NCBI RefSeq assembly: GCF_004770045.1
Contig: NZ_RQFO01000004.1
Span: 372,001-436,000 of the forward strand
Length of the DNA stretch: 64,000 nt
Reading direction: 5' to 3'
From: Leptospira montravelensis
GTDB taxonomy: Bacteria > Spirochaetota > Leptospiria > Leptospirales > Leptospiraceae
Numbering within the stretch: the stretch's first letter is position 1; each line of letters starts with the position of its first letter. This document shows positions 48,679 through 61,262 of this stretch, piece after piece. The notes beneath the pieces were generated by a model. It saw only the letters and a program-made list of their open reading frames with translations. It had not been told where the DNA came from and made no database searches. A program made the translations under genes and the position numbers.

Positions 48679-49994
48679 AATTACCAAATAAAAAAACAAA
48701 AGAATACAACTCTAAATTATATCGAAGTCGGCTCACAAACATTCAGAAAAAGTTGAAAAAAGGGGAAATTTTTATCCTTTTTGCGGCAAACCATAAAATC
48801 AGAAATCGTGATGTAGAGTATAAGTTTCGACAAAATTCAGACTTCTATTACCTAACAGGAATTACAGAAGAAGATTCTATTTTAGTGATCACAAAAGACA
48901 TTACAGGAATGTTCTGTTTACCCAAAGATAAAGAAAAAGAAATTTGGACAGGTATTAGGCTCGGAAAAGAAAAAATCAAATCCATGTTAGGTTTAGATTT
49001 TACTTATGACTTAACCGATTGGGAAAAAGAAAAACCTGCCATCTTAATTGGGAATCATACTTTGTATTATTTTTTTGGTGAAAATCCAGACCGTGACCGG
49101 GAACTAATCTCTGAATGTCGTAATCTTTCGGAGAGAGCAAGGGAAGGAAAATTTGGACCACACCGCATCGAACATCCCAATTTTTTACACGAAGAAAGGC
49201 TCACTAAATCCAAAGAAGAAATTTCACTCTTAAAAAATGCAGCAGAAATCACAAAACTGGGCCATATGCGCATTATGCGAGAAAGTAAACCAGGAATGTA
49301 TGAATATGAATTGGAAGCTTTACTCGATCATGAATATTTAAAATACGGATCGATTGGCGGTGGTTATGGGCATATTGTTGCCTCTGGAAAAAATGCCTGT
49401 ATCCTTCATTATGTGAGTAATGACGATATTTTAAAAGAAGGGGATTTGGTACTCGTGGATTCGGGTGCTGAATGGAATTATTATACAGCGGATGTCACAC
49501 GTGTTTTTCCAGTGGGCAAAAAATTCACGGAAGCGCAAAAAACAATATATGAAATTGTTTTGTATGCACAGAAGAATGCGATACGTAATTCCATCTCAGG
49601 TATCGCTTTTAATGAAATACATGAAAAAACCGTTAGGTTCCTCAGCGATTGTCTACGAGAAATGGGTTTTTTAAAAGGCAGTTTAGAAGAAATTATCGAG
49701 AAGGGAACTTACCGTAAATTTTATATGCACCTAACAGGCCATTACTTAGGAATGGATGTACATGATGTAGGAAGATATTTTTTAGAAGGAAAGTCTAGAC
49801 CACTTAAAGATGGTCAGGTGGTGACTGTCGAACCAGGACTCTATTTTGACCCTACGGATGATTCGGTACCGAAAGAATTTAGAGGAATCGGAATTCGTAT
49901 TGAAGATGATATTCTGATACAAGGTAAAAATCCAGTGAATTTAACGGAATCAATCCCGAAAGAAATTTCGGAAATTGAGGCTCTCAAAGCTTAA
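48675..49994 (+). CDS. pepP: Xaa-Pro aminopeptidase (aminopeptidase P)
   Basis: Removes N-terminal residues before proline; a two-metal (usually manganese) cytosolic enzyme. The 439 residues have the N-terminal creatinase-like domain (FRQNSDFYYLTGITEEDSIL) and the pita-bread domain with metal ligands: Asp in LVDSGAEWNYYTADVTRVFP (two Asp), His in HLTGHYLGMDVHDVGRY, Glu in TVEPGLYFDP and Glu in GIRIEDDILI. It is coupled by ATGA overlap to the glycosyltransferase gene, with no evident functional link. Confidence 0.94.
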
Positions 49995-50028
49995 TGATTT
50001 TATTTTTTTTTAATTTAGTATCAATTTC

Positions 50029-50487
50029 ATGAGTCGAGAACTTCCCAAACGATTTCGTTCGGTTAGGTATTTTGATCGAATTAGTTCGGAAATTGCAGAG
50101 ATTGTACGTTTTGAAATGGAAAAATTGGGTTATCCCGGACTCACTACTTCTCATTTTGAAATACTAACTTTTCTTTTGCGAAGTACAGTTCCTATCAATA
50201 TGACTCAAATTGCAAAAACCATAGAAAAAACAAAACCTACTTGTACGGTTCTCGTAAACAGATTGGTGAAAGAAGGCCTTGTAGAAAGAAATCCCTCTCC
50301 AAGTGATGGAAGGGAGTGGGCTCTCCTCTTGTCAAAGGATGGGAAAAAAATACGAAAGAAAATTGTGACCATTTCTGCCAAACTTCTTTCGTTACAAACT
50401 TGGGGAATCACAAAAGAAAACGAGGATATTCTGTATCCTATCCTCGAAGTCATTTATAAACACATTAGAAATAAAAAGGAATATTAA
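50029..50487 (+). CDS. MarR-family transcriptional regulator
   Basis: A protein of 152 residues with a winged helix at about 45-110: LTTSHFEILTFLLRSTVPINMTQIAKTIE (helices before recognition), KTKPTCTVLVNRLVKEGLV (recognition helix) and the wing ERNPSPSDGREWALLLSKDGKKI. The DGRE motif is typical of MarR. It converges with the crotonase gene 23 bases downstream, whose promoter holds a palindrome suited to such a dimer. The ligand is unknown. Confidence 0.9.
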   Translation: MSRELPKRFRSVRYFDRISSEIAEIVRFEMEKLGYPGLTTSHFEILTFLLRSTVPINMTQIAKTIEKTKPTCTVLVNRLVKEGLVERNPSPSDGREWALLLSKDGKKIRKKIVTISAKLLSLQTWGITKENEDILYPILEVIYKHIRNKKEY

Positions 50488-50510
50488 AGGATTCTTATTT
50501 TTTATTTACC

Positions 50511-51269
50511 TTAGGATGTGAATACAGGCCTTCTCACTTGCACCGAAGCAGAAATTCCTTCCTGTGCATCTTTGGATTGGATACTTTGGATCGTTGCTTC
50601 AATATCTGTTTCAATCAGGGCTAAAATGTTTTTTTGAACATTCAGAATTCCTAATTTTGTATCCTTCATGGCAGACAAAGAATTTTTCTTTAATTTGGTT
50701 TGGAGTGATTTAGACTTTTTCTTTAGATCTTCCTCTGTTCCCGTTATTTCTTCAAACAAACTTGGCATCTCTTTTGCTTTAAAAGCATCACCTAAAAGCA
50801 CATGGCGTTTTGCTGCATCATATCCCACGGCTTCCCCAAGAAGAGCATAAATAAAGGATGGAACTTGAATTCCAATTTTTACTTCAGGTAATCCAAATCG
50901 GATGTCTTCTGTTGCATAACGGTAATCACAAACAAGTGCTAACATTGCGCCATAACCCAATGCGTGACCTGATATCTCAGCAATAGTTGGGACAGGTAGA
51001 GTGAAAAGACTTTTTAAGTTGTCATAAAACAAATTTAAGAAGGGTGCTAAATCTTTAGATAGATCCATCGTACTAACCGTAGTCAGATCTAAGCCCAAGG
51101 AAAAACTTCCAGCCGTTTCACTTTTTAAAACAATGGCTTTGGAATTGGAATCTTTTGCTGTTTGTATCGCTTTTTTTAATTCCAAAAACGATTCGTTAGA
51201 AAAACTGTTCTTGTCGTTAATACCCAATCGGATAAAACCGATTCCGTCTATTTGTTCAAATGAAATCAT
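50511..51269 (-). CDS. Crotonase (enoyl-CoA hydratase/isomerase) family protein
   Basis: A protein of 252 residues with the crotonase fold: oxyanion-hole segments SFSLGLDLTTVS and ISGHALGYGAMLALVCDYRYA. The first catalytic Glu of hydratases (in GGGxEL) is replaced by Met in GYGAML, while the second remains in FGLPEVKIGIQVP. This favours isomerase- or other single-Glu chemistry over hydration. Good ribosome site AGAGGA 5 bases before ATG. See the promoter and operator candidates upstream. It may serve fatty acid oxidation. Confidence 0.85.
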   Translation of the reverse strand: MISFEQIDGIGFIRLGINDKNSFSNESFLELKKAIQTAKDSNSKAIVLKSETAGSFSLGLDLTTVSTMDLSKDLAPFLNLFYDNLKSLFTLPVPTIAEISGHALGYGAMLALVCDYRYATEDIRFGLPEVKIGIQVPSFIYALLGEAVGYDAAKRHVLLGDAFKAKEMPSLFEEITGTEEDLKKKSKSLQTKLKKNSLSAMKDTKLGILNVQKNILALIETDIEATIQSIQSKDAQEGISASVQVRRPVFTS

Positions 51270-51287
51270 ATAAATCCTCTAAAAATG

Positions 51288-51301
51288 GTTAGATGTCTAA
51301 C
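51288..51301. promoter_or_regulatory. Palindromic operator candidate for the crotonase gene
   Basis: GTTAGA-TG-TCTAAC is a perfect 6-base inverted repeat. Its edge touches the proposed -10 element and it covers the expected transcription start, a classic place for repressor binding. The neighbouring MarR-type gene is the obvious candidate to bind it. No second copy was seen in front of the MarR gene. Confidence 0.5.
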
Positions 51302-51328
51302 TAATAGGCTTGGGCTTAAAACCGGCAA
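51301..51328 (-). promoter_or_regulatory. Sigma-70-like promoter of the crotonase gene
   Basis: On the minus strand, TTGCCG (51328-51323) and TATTAG (51306-51301) are separated by 16 bases. Transcription would start near 51294, giving a leader of about 25 bases with AGAGGA at 51280-51275. The fit to consensus is moderate. Confidence 0.45.
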
Positions 51329-51343
51329 GATTTATTTTATTTG

Positions 51344-52522
51344 TTAGGAATTTAAAAGGTAGGTTCTAATTACTTCTTTCATAACAGAAAGACCAATGGG
51401 GAGGGCATCTTCATCGAAATCAAAAAAAGAACTATGATGAGAATGAATAAATCCTTTAGCTTCGTTCCGAGAACCAATAAAAAAATAACATCCAGGGCGC
51501 TCCATAAGAAAGGCAGAAAAATCTTCTCCTCCCATAGTCCTTGTGTTTTCTTCTGTGAGGCAATTTTCTCCGAGAACATTTTTTGCCGCAGATCTGACTA
51601 TCTCAGCCATTGCCGGGTCATTAATAGTAGGTTTGTCAATTCGACTGTATTCAAATTCAACTCTGGCTCCAAATCCAGCCGCGACTTGGTTTACAAGAGA
51701 TTCCATTCGTTTGGGAATCATTTCATAAACCGATTTGGAATAGGTACGAACAGTCCCGTGCAAAGTTGCGGTTTCGGGAATGACGTTAAATGCATTTCCG
51801 GAGTGAAAGGAACCTACAGTTACGACACAGGGTTCTAGAGGATCAACGTTTCGGGAAACTAAGGTTTGTAAGGCAGTGACTAAATGGGAACCTACCACGA
51901 TGGGATCAACCGTGTGTTGGGGGATGGCACCGTGTCCAGAAGTCCCTTTCACAGTAATTTTGAATTCGTCTACGGATGCCATCATCGTTCCGTTGACGAC
52001 ACCGACTTTCCCTAGATCAATATGGTTCCAAACATGAAGGGCAAAAACAGAATCCACTTTATAACGTTCAAGAATTCCAGAGGCAATCATTCTATCAGCC
52101 CCGGATCCACCTTCTTCGGCAGGTTGAAAACAAAGTAGAACTCTACCTTTGGGAACAAATTCAGAAAAGGCTGTTTTTAGTTCCGAAGAAAGTGCCATAA
52201 GTATGCTTGTATGTCCATCATGGCCACAGGCATGCATTTTCCCTGGATTTTTACTTTTGTATTCGTGGTGATTTTCTTCGTGGATAGGGAGAGCATCCAT
52301 ATCAGCACGTACAAGAACAGTTTTTCCTGGAATTCCAGAATCAAATAATGCCACAAGGCCTGTTTCTGCAATTCCGGATTCCACTTGGAAACCTAAAGAT
52401 TCTAAATGTTCCTTCACAAAAGAGGCAGTTTCTTTTTCTTCATATTTGAGTTCTGGAAACTGATGGAAAGTACGTCTATAACGAACCATTTCCTCTTTTC
52501 TATGCGAAGGATAAACTTTCAT
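51344..52522 (-). CDS. M20-family amidohydrolase (hippurate/N-acyl-amino-acid type)
   Basis: Hydrolyses N-acyl amino acids or related amides using two metal ions. The 392 residues show [51 protein letters not shown] (metal His and Cys), [15 protein letters not shown] (catalytic Glu pair) and the C-terminal GGEDFSAFL and [16 protein letters not shown]. The metal-binding Cys in HACGHD marks the amidohydrolase subgroup. Its start overlaps the TolC stop as ATGA, which couples translation. Substrate cannot be told. Confidence 0.92.
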   Translation of the reverse strand: MKVYPSHRKEEMVRYRRTFHQFPELKYEEKETASFVKEHLESLGFQVESGIAETGLVALFDSGIPGKTVLVRADMDALPIHEENHHEYKSKNPGKMHACGHDGHTSILMALSSELKTAFSEFVPKGRVLLCFQPAEEGGSGADRMIASGILERYKVDSVFALHVWNHIDLGKVGVVNGTMMASVDEFKITVKGTSGHGAIPQHTVDPIVVGSHLVTALQTLVSRNVDPLEPCVVTVGSFHSGNAFNVIPETATLHGTVRTYSKSVYEMIPKRMESLVNQVAAGFGARVEFEYSRIDKPTINDPAMAEIVRSAAKNVLGENCLTEENTRTMGGEDFSAFLMERPGCYFFIGSRNEAKGFIHSHHSSFFDFDEDALPIGLSVMKEVIRTYLLNS

Positions 52523-54267
52523 AATTTATCGGATTCTTGTTTGGCCCTTTTTTCAACTTCATCTAAAATAGAATACAAATCGAGCCCATACTTTTCAAAA
52601 AGAGAATTTTTTGCGAGTTCATATCTAACTAAATTTATATTAAAGTTGATCTTTGCCTGTGTTACAGCAAGTTCTGCATTTGCCAAACTATCAAGAGCGT
52701 TTTTTACGTTAACGGCTGTATAACGACCTTGGCGAAAACGTTCCATAAGACCATTATAAAAAATCTCTGTTTCTTTTCTTGTTTTGATTAAATCTTTGAG
52801 TAAAGCATGGCTTGCAATTAATGCTTCATACCGAATGTCAATTTCTTGCGTTATCTCTTGTTCCAAATTTTGGATTTTTAGCTCATTCACTTTTAAATTC
52901 GTTTCTGCATCACGGATTCCAGCCTTGATACCTAAATCCCAAAGAGGATAAGACATTTTTAACTCAGCCAAAATTTGTGGGTAATTCAAGGAAGTGATTC
53001 CTCGTTGCCTTGCTATAAAGTTCTCTTGTGGGGAGAGAAAATTTTGACCGATGGAACTATAGGTAAAACTTGCGAGTAGTGAAGGATCATCTTCCGCAAG
53101 TGCAGTATTGAGGGCTAATTTCGCAATTTCTCTTTCTCTTTTTAAGATAAGATAATCAGTTCTACGAGAAAGTGCATATTCTTTGTCAGCCTTTAGATCG
53201 ATTCCTGTTGGCAAGGTTTCACTTAGATCAGTAACCCCTTCAATCGACGAACCAGTATCCACATTTAAAATTCGGACTAAATTTCTTTCGGCTTCGATTC
53301 GATCTACTTTTGCTTTTTCTAATAATGACTGTGTTCTTAGATAGGCCTGGTTCCATTGGTTCACTTCAAAACCTTCAGATAATCCAAGTCCTGCTTTACG
53401 AAGAGTCAGACGACGGATCTCTTCCGTATTTTTTGCAACCTTTTCGTATGTACCTATTTGCGAATCGACAATAGTGAGAGACCAATAGTCGATAAGGATT
53501 TTTACAACAAGCTGAGTTAGGATACCAATATAATTTTCACGGACAAGTAAGGTTTGATTTTTTAGAAGTTTTTCCTTATCTTCTTCGTTTTTTCCAAACC
53601 CGTATTTCAGTAATTCCTGCGAAAGAGTTACTGAAAGTGCGCCCGTATACATAGGAGGAGCTGCCAATAAACTTCCAAAAGCTGCCGTTTGCGCATTGGG
53701 ATTTTCAAAAGCGTTTACGTCATACCGAATTGTACTGATTTCAGATTTGAAATAGGTACCTGTTTTGAACTGTTTTTCAATACCGGCTGAGATTTTATCC
53801 TGGGAACGAACGGTTCCCGCAAAGATGTTGTTTCTGTTATCTGGAAAAAGTTGTTTGGCTGATTGGATACTGGCTAAAGCTTTCCAAGTATACTTGGATT
53901 CATTTTTCCATTCTGGACTATCTGCCTTTACAATTTCTAATTTTGCGTTTTGGACAATGGTGTTATTCTCAATCACTTGTTCGATGGCTTGAGAAATGGT
54001 GAGTCGCAGTTTTTTTGGTCCGTTTCCATTTTCAAGGAATTCCGGAACTGTATTGCCATTTTCCCACTGGGAAAGCTGCATCCTTTTCACATCCTCTTCA
54101 AAGTCAGATTCCGCAAAAACTGGGAAACTAAGTAGACTTAAAGATATTAACCAACTGGTCAACTTTCGAGAATTTATGAAAAAACCTGGGGTTGTCAAAA
54201 TATTATGATTCAATGGAAACTTCTTAAACCCCTTACACAGACAAGATGAAAAAATCAATGTTGTCAA
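52519..54267 (-). CDS. TolC-family outer membrane efflux protein
   Basis: Outer-membrane channel of an efflux or secretion system. Signal peptide [19 protein letters not shown], then two long OEP repeats (about 75-310 and 325-570) rich in helices with typical TolC phrases: [66 protein letters not shown], and in the second half [19 protein letters not shown] and [23 protein letters not shown]. The annotated start at 54267 is the longest; TTG codons at 54213 or 54159 would give a more usual signal peptide. No adaptor or pump gene is adjacent. Confidence 0.88.
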   Translation of the reverse strand: MTTLIFSSCLCKGFKKFPLNHNILTTPGFFINSRKLTSWLISLSLLSFPVFAESDFEEDVKRMQLSQWENGNTVPEFLENGNGPKKLRLTISQAIEQVIENNTIVQNAKLEIVKADSPEWKNESKYTWKALASIQSAKQLFPDNRNNIFAGTVRSQDKISAGIEKQFKTGTYFKSEISTIRYDVNAFENPNAQTAAFGSLLAAPPMYTGALSVTLSQELLKYGFGKNEEDKEKLLKNQTLLVRENYIGILTQLVVKILIDYWSLTIVDSQIGTYEKVAKNTEEIRRLTLRKAGLGLSEGFEVNQWNQAYLRTQSLLEKAKVDRIEAERNLVRILNVDTGSSIEGVTDLSETLPTGIDLKADKEYALSRRTDYLILKREREIAKLALNTALAEDDPSLLASFTYSSIGQNFLSPQENFIARQRGITSLNYPQILAELKMSYPLWDLGIKAGIRDAETNLKVNELKIQNLEQEITQEIDIRYEALIASHALLKDLIKTRKETEIFYNGLMERFRQGRYTAVNVKNALDSLANAELAVTQAKINFNINLVRYELAKNSLFEKYGLDLYSILDEVEKRAKQESDKL

Positions 54268-54322
54268 TCAACCTAAAATGTAAAAAGCTACGTAGAGAAA
54301 CCATAGTTTCTGGGAGTGCATT

Positions 54323-56378
<2,056 letters not shown>

Positions 56379-56392
<14 letters not shown>

Positions 56393-56744
56393 GAGTGGCG
56401 TCTCCCCAAAGACGATCCAATGAATAATAGGTTCGCATTTCGTCAGTCATGATATGTACACAAATTTCACCGTAATCCAAAAGTATCCAACCTGTCGCAT
56501 CTTTCGGAAGATCGGCAAGGTTTTGTCTTTTGACGGCGAGTTTTAATGGTTTCATGTATTTATCAATATCTTTAGCACAAGATCTACCTTGTGTTTCCGT
56601 TTTGACTGTTGCTAATACAAAAATAGATAAATAACTATGAACATCTTTTAGATCCAAAAACTGTATATTTTCACATTTTTTGTCAATTAACGTCTGTTTA
56701 ATTTTCTTTAGATGATCTAATGTTTCGGCACTGATATTTGGCAT
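56379..56744 (-). CDS. rsfS: Ribosome silencing factor
   Basis: Binds L14 on the 50S subunit and blocks subunit joining in poor nutrition. The 121 residues hold the family motifs [40 protein letters not shown] and the ending [32 protein letters not shown]. It is the last gene of the obgE to rsfS run, 1 base after the LytR-C gene, an order seen in many bacteria (nadD-yqeK-rsfS). Confidence 0.95.
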
Positions 56745-56745
56745 T

Positions 56746-57903
56746 TTAATCCTTAGAATTTTGAAAATCTTCTCCGAGGATCACAGTTGCATCCAGTCCC
56801 AAATCTTTTCTAAGAGCGAAGTAAACTCTTCGTCCTTGGAAAGTATCTGAGATAAGATCGGTGTACTGCGTATTTCCGGAGCGGTTTAAGATGATACTGG
56901 ATTTAAAACTAGAATCCCAAGCATTGTCAACGGAGAGAACTTTCAGACCCTTATCATTCAGGAGCACCTTACCGTATCTGGCAAGTCCATTTTTAGCAGT
57001 TCCATTGAGTACTTCGATCCTTGCTCGTTCCCCCTCACTAAAAGATAGAGAGCGAAGTTCGCTTGCAAATTTATGAAAGGCAACTTTTACCGTTTCTTCA
57101 TTGGCTTTTAATACCTCATCTTTGTATTTTGGACGACCCATTGGTTCTCCCGGAACTTCGGAAACGCCAAAATGAATTTTTTCTTTTTTTAGAAATTCAA
57201 TCAAAGTCTCCCATTCTTTTAGAGATAGGTTTGTCGACATTTGAGAATGGAGATAAGCAACTCGTTGTTTACCTAGTAAGTCTTTTTTTTCATGAATGGC
57301 TTCAAGCACTGTCAACAATACTGTTTCTTGTATCTCCAAACGACGAATATAAGAAATCATTGATTCATCTGCAAGAGAACTCATCCAATCAAATGTATCT
57401 TCTCCATCAAGAATATAAGTTTGTTTGTTCCTTGCGTAATTTTTTGTGATGTGAAGTGATTTTGGTTCAAAAAACAGATTCAATCCACCAAGCAAATTAA
57501 TCCAATTTTGAAATTGTTCTTTGGTCCAAACGATTTTAAATGGAATATTGGAATCTAGAGTATCTTCTAAAACAGATTCTACATAGGATGGTGCCGAACT
57601 TCCTTTTTCTTTGAGAGATTTATCTCCATCATCAAAACTGGTTTTAGGATTTACAAAGAAGAGGGCTGCCTTTTTTTCATTCGGATAAAATTCCGCATAC
57701 AGAGAAAAAAGATATTCATCCTTATCTCCTATTACTGAAAAAAGAACAGGAAGGCGTTTACTTTGAGAAAATTTTTGATCTAACGAAAATCCAGCCTTGG
57801 AGCGAAATACTAAAAACAGTAGAGCAATCAAAAAGCAAGATCCTGCGGCAATAAGAAGAGTTTTAGCAGGGATTTGTTGTTTTTTAGGTTCTTCACGTAA
57901 CAT
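56746..57903 (-). CDS. LCP/LytR-like protein with LytR C-terminal domain
   Basis: A protein of 385 residues: one membrane helix (about 16-33), an extracytoplasmic LytR-CpsA-Psr-like region (about 45-250; LGGLNLFFEPKSLHI, ILDGEDTFDWMSSL, RRLEIQETVLLTVLEAI) and a LytR_C domain (about 285-380: RIEVLNGTAKNGLARYGKVL, KVLSVDNAWDSSFKSSIIL). LCP enzymes attach polymers to peptidoglycan; in Gram-negative spirochaetes the role is unknown. The usual Arg-rich polyprenyl-phosphate site looks poorly kept. It overlaps yqeK by 11 bases. Confidence 0.8.
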   Translation of the reverse strand: MLREEPKKQQIPAKTLLIAAGSCFLIALLFLVFRSKAGFSLDQKFSQSKRLPVLFSVIGDKDEYLFSLYAEFYPNEKKAALFFVNPKTSFDDGDKSLKEKGSSAPSYVESVLEDTLDSNIPFKIVWTKEQFQNWINLLGGLNLFFEPKSLHITKNYARNKQTYILDGEDTFDWMSSLADESMISYIRRLEIQETVLLTVLEAIHEKKDLLGKQRVAYLHSQMSTNLSLKEWETLIEFLKKEKIHFGVSEVPGEPMGRPKYKDEVLKANEETVKVAFHKFASELRSLSFSEGERARIEVLNGTAKNGLARYGKVLLNDKGLKVLSVDNAWDSSFKSSIILNRSGNTQYTDLISDTFQGRRVYFALRKDLGLDATVILGEDFQNSKD

Positions 57904-58516
57904 CGAATTGGTTTTCCTTAATTTGAATTGCGGATTGATTATACATATAGAAAGTATTAGGATGAATGACTTCTTTTTTTTCCATAAGAAAGGAAATGGT
58001 TTGAAAGGCTTTCATAAAAACACCGTAACTTAGGTTTTCCTTTGTTTTCGAAACCCATAAGGATAGTTCTGGATTGCGAAACGCAAAATCGGAACCTAAA
58101 AAATCCGAAGCATAAACTATCTTATCCAAAAGAGTTGGAGATTCGTTTCCTAATGTATGGGAAGAGATTGCTTTTGCCACTTCGGGATCAGAAAAACCGT
58201 ATTCTTTTTGTAACCAGAAAGGAGCAGAATAAGCGTGTAGTGCCTGGCTAGGAATCCCTGTTTCATCGAAAAAAAACTCACGAAAAAGTCCTAAATGAAT
58301 TTCCTGTTTTTTCTGTTTGGTGATGTCATGGCAAAGTGCAGCTAAGTAGGCTTTTTTTGGATTGGGATATCCAAAGTCAATTGCAAGTTCTTCTGCATAA
58401 TTTGCCACACGTAGTATATGTTGGTATCTTGTTTCCGTGACATGTTTTGGCACTTCTTCCTTAAAAAATAAAATCCAATCTTCGGTAGCTGCATGAAAAT
58501 CGGGAATTTGATTCAT
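57893..58516 (-). CDS. yqeK: HD-domain hydrolase YqeK (Ap4A hydrolase type)
   Basis: Symmetrical diadenosine tetraphosphate hydrolase-type HD protein. The 207 residues show RYQHILRVANYAEELAIDFG (first His), YLAALCHDITKQ (HD pair), PSQALHAYSAPFWLQKEYG and VAKAISSHTLGN, then KIVYASDFLGSD. The gene order nadD-yqeK-rsfS supports the call. Its start overlaps nadD by 4 bases. Confidence 0.92.
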   Translation of the reverse strand: MNQIPDFHAATEDWILFFKEEVPKHVTETRYQHILRVANYAEELAIDFGYPNPKKAYLAALCHDITKQKKQEIHLGLFREFFFDETGIPSQALHAYSAPFWLQKEYGFSDPEVAKAISSHTLGNESPTLLDKIVYASDFLGSDFAFRNPELSLWVSKTKENLSYGVFMKAFQTISFLMEKKEVIHPNTFYMYNQSAIQIKENQFDVT

Positions 58517-59124
58517 GGGGAACTCAAATCACCCTTAGAGAGCAAAAACTTACGCATTAGTTCTCTCGTTTTCGGCAAAAGAATATCACCTGCCTTATTT
58601 TGAAAATTGATTTCCCGAATCTCTGTACTACTCACAGGCAAAATGGGATTGGAGAGAATACGAACCTTGGCCTTAGGAAAAAAATGGGGAATCGGAATTT
58701 CATTGGGATAAGCCGTTTCTCTTCTTACCACAATGATCTCTTTTACAATGTTTAAAATTTCTTTATAAAATTTCCACCTATCAAAATGAATTAAATTATC
58801 CTCTCCCAATACTAGAGAAAGTTCGGAATTTGGATGAAGGGAACTTAGTGCCATTAAACTATCAATCGTATAACTAATATTTGCCTTTTTTATTTCTTCG
58901 TCCCAAAGAATTACATTTTTTGAAAGAAACGTTTCAAATTCCGAAAGACAAAGTTCCCAAATCTCAGTGGCACTAAATTCTTTTCCGCCTTGTTTAAACG
59001 GAGAAACAAAATTAGGGCAAATATAAAGAAGAGCGTTTGGATAAAACTGGGATATGGTTTTTATCACATGTCTGTGTCCAATGTGAGGGGGATTGAAACT
59101 TCCTCCAAAAAAAAGAACTTCCAT
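58513..59124 (-). CDS. nadD: Nicotinate-nucleotide adenylyltransferase
   Basis: Joins nicotinate mononucleotide and ATP in NAD synthesis. The 203 residues carry the nucleotidyltransferase signature FFGGSFNPPHIGHRHVIKTI, CPNFVSPFKQGG, LVLGEDNLIHFDRWKFYKEI and PVSSTEIREI near the end. It sits 2 bases after proA and overlaps yqeK. Confidence 0.95.
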   Translation of the reverse strand: MEVLFFGGSFNPPHIGHRHVIKTISQFYPNALLYICPNFVSPFKQGGKEFSATEIWELCLSEFETFLSKNVILWDEEIKKANISYTIDSLMALSSLHPNSELSLVLGEDNLIHFDRWKFYKEILNIVKEIIVVRRETAYPNEIPIPHFFPKAKVRILSNPILPVSSTEIREINFQNKAGDILLPKTRELMRKFLLSKGDLSSP

Positions 59125-59126
59125 TT

Positions 59127-60392
59127 TTAAACGCGGACTTGTCCACTTCCTGTTACATACGTTGTCGTAGTTGTTAGGTGGATGAGTCCCATCGGACCTC
59201 GCACATGGAGTTTGCCTGTAGAAATACCTACCTCAGCCCCAAGCCCATACTCGCCACCATCATGAAACCTTGTCGAACAATTCACAAAAATGGCAGCACT
59301 ATCCAGTTCCTTCTGAAAGGTTTGAATTTCGGTAATATCTTCGGACAATATACATTCCGTATGACCAGAACTATACTTTCGAATGTTTTCCATCGCTTCT
59401 GAAAGTGAATTTACTATTTTTACGCTGAGCCTAGTATCTAAAAACTCTGTATAAAAATCATCTTCTGACGCCGGTTTGGCGGATGGAAAAACTTTTGTAA
59501 CGGATGCATCTCCGAGAATTTGCACTCCATTTGATTCTAAAGATTCCAATAAATTTTTGATATTTGGATAATCTTTATGAATGAGTAGGTTTTCCAAAGC
59601 ATTACAAACTCCAGGACGTTGTACTTTGGAATTTACAAGAATAGGAAGGACAATGTTTGGATTTGCATGGTTTGATAAGTATAAATTGGTAACACCTTTG
59701 TCATGTTTGATGACAGGGATTTTACTATTCTCTGAGACAAAACGAATGAGGGCTTCGCCACCACGAGGAACAATCACATCAATTAAATCATCCAATTGAA
59801 AGAAGGGAACCATCGCTTCTCGATTTGTATTTTCAACAAAGGTAACCACATCTTTTGTCACACCTGGCAATTTTTTTTCTTCGATCGCTTGGTGGAATAA
59901 AGAAGAAAGGATTAAATTAGAATGAAAGGCTTCCGAACCACCTCGTAAGATACAAGCATTCCCGGATTTAAATGATAAAGAAGCAATATCAATGATCACG
60001 TTGGGTCTGGATTCAAAAATTGTCATCACAACACCAATGGGAACACGTTTTGTGAGAAGTTCGAGTCCATTGGGAAGGATGGTTCCTCTTACCACTTCGC
60101 CTACTGGATCAGGCAAATTACGAATTTCTTCTATACTCTTAGCCATATTTTTAATTCGTTTGGAATCAAGTAGAAGGCGGTCCATCATGGCAGAAGATAA
60201 ACCTTTCTCCTGTCCATTTTTCATATCGATTTTATTTTTTTCGATAATAGCTGATTCATTTTCTAATAGAAGTTCTTCTACGCGTTTGAGAACAGAATTT
60301 TTCTCTAAAGTGGTTAAACCTTTTAAGCCTCTACTAGCTAACTTGGCTTTGGTGGCTAATGATTTTGCATAGTTTGTGTTTTCGTCTGCCAT
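59127..60392 (-). CDS. proA: Glutamate-5-semialdehyde dehydrogenase
   Basis: Reduces glutamyl-5-phosphate with NADPH, the second proline step. The 421 residues are full length; key blocks are [60 protein letters not shown] region, [16 protein letters not shown] with the catalytic Cys, and [25 protein letters not shown]. It follows proB by 3 bases. Confidence 0.97.
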   Translation of the reverse strand: MADENTNYAKSLATKAKLASRGLKGLTTLEKNSVLKRVEELLLENESAIIEKNKIDMKNGQEKGLSSAMMDRLLLDSKRIKNMAKSIEEIRNLPDPVGEVVRGTILPNGLELLTKRVPIGVVMTIFESRPNVIIDIASLSFKSGNACILRGGSEAFHSNLILSSLFHQAIEEKKLPGVTKDVVTFVENTNREAMVPFFQLDDLIDVIVPRGGEALIRFVSENSKIPVIKHDKGVTNLYLSNHANPNIVLPILVNSKVQRPGVCNALENLLIHKDYPNIKNLLESLESNGVQILGDASVTKVFPSAKPASEDDFYTEFLDTRLSVKIVNSLSEAMENIRKYSSGHTECILSEDITEIQTFQKELDSAAIFVNCSTRFHDGGEYGLGAEVGISTGKLHVRGPMGLIHLTTTTTYVTGSGQVRV

Positions 60393-60395
60393 AGT

Positions 60396-61262
60396 TTACT
60401 CCGTCTGAAAGGAAAAAAAATGAGATTGGATTTCGGAGGCATTAGGAACCCGGTGGTCAAAGGATAAATTGGCAACCAATGTTCCAAAGTTTTCTGTTTC
60501 AAAAAACTGAGAAATGGCGTGTTTTTTTTCCCCATTGACGATCCCAGTTTTAATACCATAAGGTAACAAAAGTTTGGCTGCATTGATTTTAGTGAACATT
60601 CCGCCAGTGCCTGGACCGGAAGGACCTGTGGCAAGAGTTTCTGTTTCTTTTGTGATTTCCGTAAACAAATCGATTTTTTCCTTACCATTTAAAAAACCAT
60701 CGACTCCTGTGAGAATGAGAAGTAGGTCAGCTCCTACAATCGAGGCAACAATGGCAGAAAGAATATCATTATCTCCCAAATTGAGTTCTTCGGTGGAGAC
60801 AGAATCATTTTCATTGACTATGGGTAAAATGCCCCAATCTAGAAGTTGGCGAAAGGTTTGTTTGAGATTGGTAAAACTATTATCTTCGTTTAAATCTTTG
60901 CGACCAAAAAGAATTTGGGCGATAGGTATATTGACCCGGCTAAAAAAACTTTCATATAGATTGAGAAGTTTGTTTTGGCCCATCGCCGCAAAGGCTTGTT
61001 TTTCTGCGAGACTCGTTTTCCCTTTGGGTAATGATACGGTTCCCATTTGATCCACTAGAAGTTTTTTACCTTGGGCTATGGCCCCGGAGGAAACAAGGAT
61101 TACTTCTTTACCTTGTTCACGGAGTGTTCGGATGTCTCCTACAAGATCATATAAAAAATCATTAATTTTGGATTCTTCACCGGAAACACGCGCACTTCCG
61201 ATCTTCACCACAATGAGTTTTGCTTTTTGAATGGAGTCTAAAAATTCCTTACGTGTTTTCAT
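60396..61262 (-). CDS. proB: Glutamate 5-kinase without PUA domain
   Basis: Phosphorylates glutamate in the first proline step. Amino-acid-kinase fold: [84 protein letters not shown] and [16 protein letters not shown]. It has 288 residues against about 370 in E. coli; the C-terminal PUA domain is absent, as in several other phyla. Its start overlaps obgE by 14 bases. Confidence 0.95.
   Translation of the reverse strand: MKTRKEFLDSIQKAKLIVVKIGSARVSGEESKINDFLYDLVGDIRTLREQGKEVILVSSGAIAQGKKLLVDQMGTVSLPKGKTSLAEKQAFAAMGQNKLLNLYESFFSRVNIPIAQILFGRKDLNEDNSFTNLKQTFRQLLDWGILPIVNENDSVSTEELNLGDNDILSAIVASIVGADLLLILTGVDGFLNGKEKIDLFTEITKETETLATGPSGPGTGGMFTKINAAKLLLPYGIKTGIVNGEKKHAISQFFETENFGTLVANLSFDHRVPNASEIQSHFFSFQTE

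Noticed and set aside
60574..61050. Plus-strand ORF of 158 codons opposite proB
   Set aside because: Antisense to the kinase active-site motifs; no start signal or family features.
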